The position numbers and the translations under genes were made by a program. Of a DNA stretch of 64,000 bases, positions 41,933 to 52,947 are shown piece after piece; position 1 is the stretch's first letter; each line of letters begins with the position of its first letter. This DNA comes from Anolis sagrei (Eukaryota > Chordata > Lepidosauria > Squamata > Anolidae), in NCBI RefSeq assembly GCF_037176765.1, contig NC_090025.1:143278758-143342757 (forward strand). Direction: 5' to 3'. The notes under the pieces are model-generated. The model had not been told where the DNA came from. It did not search any database and saw nothing but the letters and a program-made list of their open reading frames with translations.

Positions 41933-42062
41933 TGTTGTCGAAGACTTTTGTGGCTGGAATCACTTGGTTACTGTGAGTTTTCCAGGCTGTATGGCCATGT
42001 TCCAGAAGCATTCTCTCCTTCTGGAACATGGCCATACAGCCCGGAAAACTCAGAGCAACCCA
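41933..42062. mobile_element. Penelope-like terminal fragment folded into a hairpin
   Basis: Antisense repeat (GTTGTCGAAGACTTTTG...) up to 42008, 9-nt loop CATTCTCTC, then the same sequence in sense from 42018. The arms 41965-42008 and 42018-42061 (44 nt) are near-perfect complements (GTATGGCCATGTTCCAGAAG / CTTCTGGAACATGGCCATAC). The fold point is just before the hammerhead region, which is absent. Confidence 0.75.
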
Positions 42063-43649
42063 TTATTTTCCTTTTCTTTCTAGAAGGGGAAGGGAAATGG
42101 GCATGGAAAGAACCTTATTTTAAACTAAACTGTTGAAGTCTTAGTTAAGACATCTCTGAGTGTAACAATGGCAAGATAACATGCCAGTAGCCAGTGGGAT
42201 GTAATGGCCATCTTCTGCCTTACAGAAATGACATTTTTCTCAGCAGTGTGTATAGTTAATGTTGAAGAGATGCAGAAAAATGTGCTAGATTTGACTGTCA
42301 GTTTACAAGCAATGAAACTTAAACAGAACATGATGTCACAATAGAAAAGAGTGACTATTGTGTGGCATCAGATTAGGAAAATATAAATAAGAAAACAGAC
42401 CATTGCTCTTTTTGAGTATGAATTTCAATGAAATTAGATTACATGTATATCCATGTCTTTCTGCATGTTACAATGATCATACTCATTTAAACCTGTACTA
42501 ATATTTACATGTGTCAGTCACACCTAGTTCAAATTACTGCTTGCTTGCTTTCCTTATTGGTTGCCTTGACAGTTCAGATTAATATGTAAATATTGTAAAG
42601 TGTGAGAATTCCCTGTATGAAGATTGTATCATGCTAGTTATGAATATTCCCCCTTCAGATATACTGTAGAGACATTTCACAGTCAATAAAGCAAGTAACT
42701 AGAAAGTAGAAGTTTCGTAATTCCTGCTTCAATAGATATTACAATCTTTTGCATATCTTTTCCTCATTTTCTAAAGGAGACATGTGCTTAATTGAAACTA
42801 GATTGATAAATCATCTGCCTTTGTTAATGAGTTGTGATTGATTCCCACTAGGATTGGTGGGTGGAGGGTAGATATCAGAGATGAAGTCAGAAGGTCTGGG
42901 TGCATCTAGTTTGCTATCCAGCCTGTTCCCTTGCAAGTGCACTACATACTCTTCTGTTGGTTTATAGGAGTATTGGGGGTTAGATAGGTAGTACCCCATG
43001 TCTCTAAATAGTTAAACAAACCCTGCTGCTAATAAATAACTCCCACATAATTAAAGAGTTGGATACCTTTTTTGGCTCATGTGGCTTTTAAAACTCTTGA
43101 TTATCTCATCCATCACTAAATAGTGCAGTTAGCAACAGAAATACTGTAGTTTGTGTGTTGTTTATTTAATTTATATCCTGCTTTTTCTCCCTATAAGGAT
43201 CTCAAATAGTTTTTATCTATAAAAAGAAAGCATGGAGCACATGTTGGGAAGATATGTAGGTAGAATTTGACAACTTTTGGACTTCTAGCACAGAGTCATG
43301 TCTGTAGCTTACACATGTGTGGCTTGCATTCAAGGGTTTTTAGATGGGGGTGAAAGGGCTCTTTTTGATAGAGTTCTTTTGCCCTTTTTCACCCTGTCCA
43401 AAGCGTCCTTGTCCACAACTTGCAAACAGGGTGGGCAGAAGCAAAAGCTACTGGTAAGAAGTGAGGGCAGAGACAATTTAAAGGAGAAAGAAGTGGCTGA
43501 TACTTGTTTCAAGGGGAAGGAAAAGATTGCTTTGTTTCTTGCTCCTTTGAGTTTGCTGTCTTCTCTCTTGAAAGTTGGGGCAGGGGCACTGAGCAGTATG
43601 GACAGAGCATTAGACTGCACCCACTTGATATACAGTCTAAGCTCTAGAG
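42063..43649. other. FRS2 intron 1, unique-looking
   Basis: No exon or repeat recognised. The open frames at 43298-43843 overlap on both strands and partly run into the hAT. Confidence 0.3.
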
Positions 43650-43921
43650 CAGTGGTTCTCAACTTTTTTTTGACCAATGACCACTTCACCAGGGACCACT
43701 TTGGCTTGGGACAACTCTCCAACTTTAGTACCAAAAGGGTTAGGAATCAGTTTTTGGTCAACTTCAGATTTGATTTGGTTAGACCACATCAGCTCTAGTT
43801 CTGATACAGAACGTATGCCATCCAGTAGTCGCCATCTTCTCACCCACAGAAAACCCTATTTAATAATCTAGAGCCACGGACCTTAATTTAGGTCTCGCGG
43901 CCCACAGGTTGGGAACCACTG
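43650..43921 (+). mobile_element. hAT nonautonomous element, 272 bp
   Basis: CAGTGGTTCTCAACTTTT to GGTTGGGAACCACTG with 8-bp target duplication CTCTAGAG (43642-43649) / CTCTAGAA (43922-43929), the TCTAGA core preferred by many vertebrate hATs. Related to 32298 and to a minus-strand fragment at 59790. Confidence 0.8.
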
Positions 43922-43929
43922 CTCTAGAA

Positions 43930-46900
43930 AGAGAAGAGAAACTTTTTGGGGAGAGGAGTAAAAGGAAATAGAATTCATTTACCTTTGTGGACAAGATTTC
44001 CCTCTTGTTGTGCTTGAGGGGTTTCATCAGTATTGAGCTAACCATTGTGGGGAAATGGAATGCTGGACAAGAGAGGCCTTTAGTCTCATCCATTTAGTCT
44101 TAGGTTCTTTAAAAGATCCTGATATCGGAACTTTAATTTTTTTGTTTTATCAGAATTAATCAGACTGAAGTTTTTATTTTATCAAAGAAGTGGAATGTTA
44201 TTCCTATTTTAATGCATGCAAGCATATTCTGTTGACTAGAGGTCAAGAACAAAAGCTTTGGAATGTGAGTGAGCTTTTGGTGTGCTCTCTTGGCGGTCTA
44301 CTAAAATAACGTTTATAGCATACCAAACAATACTATTTTTCATTGTTATTAAGTAGGGTTGGGTGTTTCAAATAATGCTCAGTGTGAACTAAAATTCATC
44401 ATTGCAAGACCAGCTTACCCCCTTTCTCACAGAGGCCACCCACCTTGGATCTGCTTGATTTATTGCTCTAGTCTTTTCTTTCTGTCTGCTTTGACTGGGC
44501 ATGGGTCATTCTGCTGCATATCTCCATCAGGTGTGCTTGAATCATCCATTCGCGATCTGCTAACAGAGATGTCAGGGGATGGCACAGAACACTGACTCAT
44601 ACAGAGAATTTGGGTGGTTCCTTTTGAGCCTTGGTAGTTTTTAATTCTTACTCTAAAAATAAGGAATAAAAAAGCAAAAAAGTTGCCATGTCATCAATGA
44701 ATAAAAGTAAAATTCAGGGTAGGGATCACTAAAATGTCATAAACATGGTGAGCTTTTGAGTTCTTCCAAGAAATCTTTTTCATGCAGAAAAAGAAACATA
44801 ACGTCCAAATATTTGATCTCAAGGACTGGCCATTGTGTGTGCAAGCACATTTTTGTACCATCATCTCTGCTTGTCATCTTTTTGACATTTTAGTGATACA
44901 GTGATTTTGTAAATATAAAGGAATTTGTTGTGAAATATGCTTTTCATTTTAATTCAGAACCAATGCTTTTTCTTGTCTGTCAGAAATTTGTGAGCACTGT
45001 GGGCTCTGATGAACTTTACAGAAGACTTCCATTAATGTTTAATAACTCCAAGGGTTTATGGATATAGCAGCATATTTACAGCAGTTGATACTGTAAGTTT
45101 ACAAGGAAGACAATGTATCTCTGTGTACATAAAGCTACTCATTAAAAAACTCTTCCTTTCTTCTCCAGTGTCTTTAAACATTATTCACAAGTTTACACTA
45201 CGTTTACTTTGCCAGATGTACAAGAAGTGCATGTAATGAAGTTCAGTTGGTAACTAGTGATGAGAATAAAACTGCTCATGAGATTTGAAAGCATAAAGCA
45301 GCAGCTCCTCGGGAATTGAGAAAATATATTCCCAACTGGTTGAACAAACATTTCAGTTGCCAGCTAGGGCTGACTTTAAATGGACCAGCTGCCTGTGTCA
45401 GCAGCATAGAGTTACCAGGGTAACAGGGGCTGTCTAAAGAAGAATGTAGCTGAGAGGGCAAGTTTTTGATCTGTGAGTTGAGGGAAGGAATTTGATGTGA
45501 TCATGCATCAGCCCTCCTAATCACACACACTCAAGCATTTAAAGCTATGTGGGCGGTGTGGAGCAACTTACAATTTTGTTGAAGCTTGTGCGGGGCTCCC
45601 TATTGCTTCATTTTCTTAGGAGCCAAAGCCCTTGGATTTTATCATGAGGAGCCTACATTTCTAATTTTAAGGCGCTGTGATGAGAGACTCGTTAAAACTG
45701 TGACAATAAGTTGCTGTTACGAAGCTTGTGGGTTTTTATGATGTCTTCTCACTGGGAAAATGAACATTCAAATAACACTTCTTCCTCTAGATCATTAGAT
45801 CTGACTCTGTGAATGATGTTGTTACTTTTTGAGCATTCCTTACATGGAATTGCAAAATCCAAAATACTGCAAAAATCCATAATTGTCCACATGGGTGACG
45901 GAGGTAGTGACCTCTTTGCTTTCTGGATGTTCAGTGTGCACAGACAATGGTTAGTAAATGCTATGTGCATGAGATGTATATGAAACGTAAATGAATTATG
46001 TAGGTTCCATCTCCTAGATATCAATACTCCAAAATCCAAAACACTTCTGGTCCAAAGCATAAGGGATACTCAACTTGTACTAGCTATTCCTGTTTCCTGA
46101 ATTTTATTTTCTAACCTCCAAGATGGAGTTTTGCTTCAGTTTATTTTTATTTTTCTGTTTTTTCTTTAAATATAGGATTGAATCAGCCCCAGACAGCATA
46201 TGACCCACCAAGTAGAATCCCTCCCGACAAGCCTGGTGCTTAGCTACTTGATAGACTTTTCAAAACAGAACTGTGGTTAGAAAGAAGGTGTATAAAGTTA
46301 TATTTACACACTATACTTCCCATTTAAATATTGCATCTTCCTTTCCAGTTCGGCACTGGAGTCATTTGTGACATGACATGTAGCACATTGAGCTCAGAAA
46401 ATGGTGAAAGGGGATATAAATGCATGTGCTTTAGGTCTGTCATGGTTTTCCTGTTGATATACTTATGCTTCAATTAGGTTTGAAAGTGAGAACCTCAGCC
46501 AGATATAATGGAACAGTAGCTTGCCTTGTGTAAGAGAATATGTGAAAAGAATAGATGGCGATGTAAATAAAATTAGCTGCTCTGGAGAAACCTCCTGTTG
46601 TTCAGAGGCAGCTTGTAAAAGACTAGCTAGTTTATTCAGCCTCTTTCAAGATACATACAAATAATCAAAAGGCAAGTTGTTCATGATGGATGACTTCAGA
46701 GGCGCTTTAGGCCTGAAGATAAATCAGTGTACATAGTTTATTACTTTGAATAACGATGTCTTCAAAATATAAGAGATATGTCCCAGGCATCACAGTAGGA
46801 AATATCTATTAAGTTCCTGGCTACAGTATCACTGAATATTTATAAAAATTGTGAATGTGAAATAAACCATTCATTGGTGTGGGAAATGGTTTGTCATTCC

Positions 46901-48200
46901 AGTTTTGCTAGCCTGTGTCGCATTTAAACATTCATCTGCTAGCATCACTGCTTTTTGTGTGGAAATGATATGAACTAAATATTCATTTGAAGAATACTGA
47001 ATAGCAGAGAAAAAATCCCATGAAAAGAGATTTCCAGAATATACCAACTTTATCACTAGTGCAAAATGGTATTTCATGATTTCCTCTTCAAAAAGACAAG
47101 CTGAGCTAAATTATTGTGTAGGTTTTTTTTAAATCAGCTGTTCCAAGGATTAAACTGTGAAGTTAAGGTTCGGGAACAAGGTCTTGCCTCTTCTGAGACC
47201 TTTAATATTACTGGTATTTGAAGAATGTGTTCATAAACTTACAAACTAAATGTAGTCTCTTTCATGTTTCGAAAACAGACAGCTGCAGCATTTATATATG
47301 AAGCTTAGTAAAAAAAAATAATTTTGTAACTTCACTGTTTTTACCTTACACATGTAAGCATTTGTTTTGCTGGTTTGAGAACAGTATAGTATCTATGGTT
47401 TTGTGTTTTGCTGGCTCTTCTAATGCAATATATTTTTTTTAAATCAGCAATTTAATCATATTCTAGTATGCTTGGTTCATGTATATTTAGACTTTTAAGT
47501 AACTAAATATCTGAGAAACAAAATATTTAAAATTAGAATTCAAGGCTTTTAAAAAAATAGTTCTGCTGATATGATTTTCATTGTCACCAGTCTTTAGAAA
47601 CTGGAAGCATTATCTTATTTTCCCTGTATTTCCATGTCCTATAAACTAGTAATGGACAAAATCCCCTTTTCTATAGTTGAACTCTAGTTGCCTTCAGCCC
47701 TTGTCAGCATAGTTAGTGATGAGGAATGCTAGGAGTGCGTGGCTGGACCACCTAGAAAGCCACATTTCACCAATCTCTTTTTATCCATGACATCAAAACT
47801 ATACTGAATAAGAGGTTTTGGTTTTACAATGTTTTGTTTGCTGTTGATCTTAAAGTATGATATTGTTGTTCACTGGGAAAAATAAGTATGTGTTGTCTGT
47901 CCATCATAATGCTATCCAACATGTAAATTTATTATTTTATAACAAAAGCCAGTATTTTATTATGATTAATATTGTCATTACTAATACAATGTCTAGGATT
48001 TAGTTAATTTTTTAAAACAGTGACTCAAAGAACACAAAGTTTGTTGTACTCTCACTTCATAATAAATTTTGTAGAAATTTAAAGCCTAGAAAGTTTGAGA
48101 CATTTACAATTTATCCTTGGAAGAAAAGTATAAAATGTAAAATAAGTGTTTAGGAAGAAGGGAATACACATTTTAGAAGTCAGGTTGCTGTCTTAACAGG
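43930..48200. other. FRS2 intron 1, longest repeat-poor block
   Basis: More than 4 kb without a recognisable transposon or exon. Such a block inside a repeat-crowded intron could hold regulatory DNA, but no specific site can be named from sequence alone. Confidence 0.3.
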
Positions 48201-48208
48201 CTCTATAA

Positions 48209-48343
48209 CAGTGGTTCTCAACCTGTGGGTCCCCAGATGTTTTGACCTTCAACTCCCAGAAATCCTAACAGCTGGTAAACTGGCAGGGGTTTCTGGGCGT
48301 TGTAGGCCAAAACACCTGGGGACCCACAGTTTGAGAACCACTG
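48209..48343. mobile_element. hAT (Charlie-like) foldback MITE
   Basis: CAGTGGTTCTCAACC to GTTTGAGAACCACTG, target duplication CTCTATAA (48201-48208) / CTCTATAC (48344-48351). Confidence 0.8.
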
Positions 48344-48491
48344 CTCTATACTATCTGTTTCTATCTGCTTATTTGACTATATCACAAGTGTAGTATTCCT
48401 TCTAGCTAAAAAGAGCATTGATTAATTGGACACATGGGTGGGAATTGTGCAGCCCTTCAGTTGACGTTGGGTTTAATTATTTCCCCTACAA

Positions 48492-48626
48492 CAGTGGTTC
48501 TCAACCTTGGGTCCCCAGATGTTTTTGGCCTTCAACTCCCAAAAATCCTAACAGCTGGTAAACTGGCTGGGATTTCTGGGAGTTGTAAGCCAAAAACATC
48601 TGGGGACCCCAGGTTGAAAACCACTG
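48492..48626. mobile_element. hAT (Charlie-like) foldback MITE
   Basis: CAGTGGTTCTCAACC to GGTTGAAAACCACTG, target duplication CCCTACAA (48484-48491) / CCTTACAA (48627-48634). Only 148 bp from the previous copy. Confidence 0.8.
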
Positions 48627-49001
48627 CCTTACAATATAATTAGAAGTGAGGGATGATGAGGGTTTTAGCCCCAAAACATATGAGTGGGTTCACTTTCTCT
48701 GCTCCATTTAAAATGTTAATGGCCAAGAAAGTCCAACATAAAGGACAATTTCTGCCTGCACTATTCTTAAATTTAGTTGTGCTAATCTGGCAGTTCTCTG
48801 AACTATTACATGTCTCTGTATTGTGCCTTTCCTTGGGAGACTTGCCTGATGCCTTGTCTTGTTGCCTTTTAGTATAATATGGACTGCTTTTATTTGTACA
48901 TTTTGGTCATTTTTAAGACAATGTTGTGCAACCTCCTTAATCCTTCCATTAATGTCCTAGGTACAAGCCCCATTCTAAAAGCCCGAAGGATCATTCTAGG
49001 C

Positions 49002-49137
49002 CAGGCATGGGCAAACTTTGACCCTTCAGGTGTTTTGGACTTCCAACTTCTAGAAATCCCAGCCAGCTTACTGACTCTTGGGAATTGTGGGAGTTAAAGT
49101 CCAAAACACCTGGCGGGTTAAAGTTTGCTAATGCCTG
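49002..49137. mobile_element. hAT-type foldback MITE, GCATGGGCAAACTT family
   Basis: CAGGCATGGGCAAACTTTGA to AAAGTTTGCTAATGCCTG, target duplication TTCTAGGC (48994-49001) / ATCTAGGC (49138-49145). Confidence 0.8.
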
Positions 49138-49852
49138 ATCTAGGCACATGAAGCCTGACCTGAGAATAATAGTTCTCTTCAGGTGCACATTCCTCCAACT
49201 CAGACCTGACTGCATGTATAATTTTACTGCTTCAGGTGGCCATTCACATTCTTGCCTAGTGGGAGTTGCACATGTGTCAGACAAATGATCAATCTTAAAC
49301 CTGACACAAATTGTTGAAAAGTAGTTACTGATTCTTCTCTGAACACAAGAGGTTTTGATTATATCTTATGCTACCTTTGAAGTTAGCATCCCACTTGAAT
49401 TAAGTAGCAATTTCCAGGTAAGCCATATTTCTGATAAGAGGAAATCCCCCAAACCCCACAGTTAAAATGCATTATCTTTATGGAATAAGTGTTCTATTGC
49501 GCAATGTTAGACAAACGGAGAAAATCTGTCAAATGGTAGAAATGCTCCATTAAGTAATATTTAACCTGGAAAGTCAAGGGAATGGATCCTGGGATTTCAG
49601 ATATTTCTCTCTTACATAGAATGCCAGTAATTGTTTCTTTATATTTGGGTGCTTGCTTTCAGAGAGAGCAAGTGAAGGCCATCTCCAAATGACTGCAGAA
49701 AAGCAACATTACATGACTAAGCTAAAGATGCACATTGATCTTCTACAGATATCAGTCATTAATTAAACATTTCACTTTTAGAACAATTTTTCTTTGCAAA
49801 GGACCTTTTTGGAAGATATATCATAGATTTGTTTTTATGCATTCTTTTCTAG

Positions 49853-49949
49853 GTCAAGTGACTATGTGAAAGGTCAACATGGTGTTTTGAAGTATGACAG
49901 AAATACTCATGCTGTACCAGAGGCTGGGAATATTGATGGCCAAATCTAG
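49853..49949 (+). other. FRS2: Probable second noncoding exon of FRS2
   Basis: Pyrimidine-rich tract with acceptor TTTTCTAG at 49852, a 97-nt body without repeats, and the strong donor TCTAG|GTGAGT. It contains short ATG frames that stop quickly, as in a 5' UTR. It lies 2.9 kb before the ATG exon. Mammalian FRS2 also has several 5' noncoding exons, but this one is inferred from splice sites only. Confidence 0.45.
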
Positions 49950-50127
49950 GTGAGTGTATTTACCTTTAGCCAAATGTTCCTTTTCAACAAGTTTAGAAAT
50001 CTTTTCTGACTGGTTTCAAAGAATAATTTCCAAATAAATTTTCAATTTGGAAAGTAGCTTGGCAGAAAAAACCAACAGTTCCAAAGAATTCCTTTTCTCC
50101 CAATAATTCCTTGTTGAAACTCTACAG

Positions 50128-50495
50128 CAGAGGTCCTCAAACTGAGGCCCGGGGGCCAGATACAGCCTTCCAAGGTCATTTACCTGGCCCTCGCCCAGGG
50201 TCCTTCTTAGTCTGAAACGACTTGAAAGCACACAACAACAATCCTTTCTCATTAGCCAAAAGCAGACCCACACTTCCCATTGAAATATTAATAAGTTTGT
50301 ATTTGTTGAAATTGTTCTTTATTTTAATTATTGTATTGTTTAAAAGTGGGTGTTTTTTTTTTTTTGCACTACAAATAAGATATGTGCAGTCTACATAGGA
50401 ATTCATTCAATTTTTTTTCCAAATTATAATCTGGCCTTCCAACAGTTTGAAAGTCTGTGACCTGGCCCTCTGTTTAAAATGTTTGAGGACTTCTG
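50128..50495 (+). mobile_element. hAT nonautonomous element, 368 bp
   Basis: CAGAGGTCCTCAAACTGAGG to AATGTTTGAGGACTTCTG with a perfect target duplication CTCTACAG (50120-50127 and 50496-50503). It sits inside the left target duplication of the L1 that follows. It contains a piece of SINE tail (CGACTTGAAAGCACACAACA). The same family is on the minus strand at 61478. Confidence 0.85.
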
Positions 50496-50503
50496 CTCTA
50501 CAG

Positions 50504-51355
50504 CCTTTCTTTCTTTCTTTCTTTCTTTTGAATAATCTTTATTAGGGGGGTTGTGAGGGTGAGGGGGATACATTGTTCAAGAAATTTACTTTACATATAA
50601 TAAAATCAGACAGAAAAAAGAGAAAAGAGGAAAAAAAGAAGGAAAGAAAAAAGGAAGAAGAAGAAAACAAACAAACATCAAGATTTAGATTTTCAATGTG
50701 TCATCTTCCCGTAAACCACTAAAGTCTATTTATCTTTCTTCTTCTGTGACGAGGCTGCTTAACCAATGAGAGAAAGAGAGGGGAACTTGGGTTACCCGAC
50801 ATGCAATTATATCACAATGCGTGTGGACTTATATGCGTAAGGGACTGGACCAATCTTAGTAAAGTTAAAGAACTTGCACTGGAAGGTAACGACTTAAGAA
50901 GCGGGTGGCATGCGTACCTTTGGTACGAGAAAAGAATGATAAAAAAAAAACCCGGCAACCACTTTGTCAGGTCCTCCTTGATAAGAATATGGGAGAAATA
51001 CAAGCTAAAATTCTACCAAAAAACCCCCCTCTGGGTTTCCCTATTGGAGAGGAGTACAGAGGAGAGAACTCGGATGGGAGAGATGGCCCAGATATAAAGA
51101 GATTCTCACAAAAGCTAACAATACCTATATACTGAAGACTCGGGAAGAAATCCAGAAAACATACGGGAAATTATCATGGTTACAATATGGACAACTGAAT
51201 GAGGCCTTTAGGAAAGAGAAAAAAAGTGGTTTCGAAGAAAAGGACAAATTCTGGGATAAGATCATGACAGCTGGAAGGAAAATAATTACAATACTATATA
51301 AGATCCTCCTGATATGGGCAACAGAAAAGGACCAAATCAAAGAATCCATGAAAAA
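50504..51355. mobile_element. L1 LINE with 5' inversion (twin-primed insertion)
   Basis: The left part (50504 to about 50750) is the minus-strand 3' UTR with an (AAAG) tail (TTTC repeats at 50509-50528) and an AATAAA signal in reverse. The right part (about 50755-51355) is plus-strand L1 ORF2 (GLPDMQLYHNACGL, NLSKVKELALEGNDLRSGWH, AYLWYEKRM, RSSLIRIWEKYKLK, TPLWVSLLE), with later frame breaks. The pair is flanked by the direct repeat GAAACTCTACAGCCTTTCT (left copy split by the hAT, right copy starting at about 51358). Confidence 0.75.
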
Positions 51356-51450
51356 GTGGAAACTCTACAGCCTTTCTTGAGATACCAGTATATTTAATTG
51401 GTTTAAGAGTGGTTCTCCAGCTCAAAATCAGTTTTTCTTTGTGGTTTTTG

Positions 51451-51592
51451 TAGCCCCTTCTGCACTGCCACATTATTTGCTTTGAACTGGATTATATGGC
51501 AGCGTAGACTCATATAACCCAATTCAAAGCAGATACCATGGATTGTCTGCTTTGATCATCTGGATTATATGGCAGTGTAGAAGGGGCCTGTG
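51451..51592. mobile_element. Foldback MITE, CCCCTTCTACACTGCC family
   Basis: GCCCCTTCTGCACTGCCACA pairs with GCAGTGTAGAAGGGGCC. The internal GAACTGGATTATATGGCAG is repeated in inverse. Related to the CCCTTCCACACAG MITEs. Confidence 0.6.
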
Positions 51593-52855
51593 ACTCACAC
51601 AAATGGGTTTGTCTGTGTCTGTGCAGTGCATCGTTTGGAACCATCTAGACTCTTACATGTCCATTTAATCTCACACACTTCTGACAAAGTGTTCCTTTTT
51701 TGTAGGCCACAGCAGCAGCATAGATTAGGTGCCTTAAGCATTCTCTTTCATTGACTGTTTGTTGAGTTGACTATGAATTGTCTTGGTTTTTGAGTTATTC
51801 TTTGTGTTTTGGCTATCATTCTCTGACAATCTTCATGGCTGGATTTGGCATGTTTTTTTAGTTTCTCCATCAGTTCCCATATTGTTTTTGACACTCCTGT
51901 GTGGGAGCCTTGTCATTGTGTGATTTCTTCTGCATTTTTCAAATGCTGTGCCTCCTGTGGGGAAAAGATCCTTGAAAAGCACAGCAATTCAACTCCTTTA
52001 TCTAGGAGAGGACCATGTTGTCAGCGCCTGTGTTCATTGGCTATTTCAGGCATGTTGCAACCCAGCTTCTTGCCTTATAGTCCTGTTTCAGGAGGGCCTC
52101 ACTGTCAGAGACTGTTGGCCTCCAGATAAAAGAGATATTCAGCTTAATGCCCTTGAATTTTCAGCTAAGTAGTTCATGTAGCTAAAGGCAACTCCACAAT
52201 AAAGGGCTTGTAGTGTCACCACAGTGAATGGGTTCCAGCTACCATTTGCCTGAACTATTTGTTATGAATTTGTAGGCAAACAGCCTCCTGCCCAAGGGAG
52301 AAGTTGCTCAAGTAGAGCAGTGGTGGTGTCAGTGGCTCCCCCCCCCCCCCGTATGTCACTTGTAAAGCTGCCACATGGTATTAGCCTACAACCTTTTGTT
52401 CTCACTACAGACTAGACATGAGGTCTCAAGCAGAAGGACTGTATTTTTCTCTTGTGTTGAATGACACTCCTTCCTCCTATGTTTACTAGCTTGCTCGTCT
52501 TCCATTTGTGTGAGTCACAGAGCCCACAAAGAAGGAGAACAGGTTGGTTACTTGGAATTGTAGTTCTTCTTGTGGTCATCTGTGAACTCACGGAACTTTG
52601 GAGTACACCTATTTAAATCAATCAGACAGGTTTGGATTTAGGATATCAGTTGATTATAATTGATCTACTCTAAGCAAATGCAAGTCTAGAATAAGTCCTG
52701 ATATTCTGTCACATATGCATAGATTAACTGTCTCCTCACTGATATATAATTGTTTTTTTCTGTATGTGTTTTTTTAGTGCTGTATTTTGGAAATATAGGC
52801 AATCTTTATGTTATTCACTCACATCCCTTTAAAAATCTCTCTGCTTTGACTCTAG
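51593..52855. other. FRS2 intron 2, no repeat recognised
   Basis: Includes a C run at about 52340-52350. No exon recognised before the acceptor at 52855. Confidence 0.3.
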
Positions 52856-52947
52856 CAATCACATGGTCTTCTAAAGAAGTCATGGGTAGCTGTTGTAGCT
52901 GTCCAGATAAAGAAACAGTCCCTGATAACCATCGAAACAAATTCAAG
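52856..52947 (+). CDS. FRS2: FRS2 first coding exon (ATG at 52882, residues 1-22)
   Basis: 26 nt of 5' UTR then MGSCCSCPDKETVPDNHRNK, FK. Acceptor GACTCTAG|CAA, donor AAG|GTAAAA. Phase 0. Carries the lipidation signal. Confidence 0.95.
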
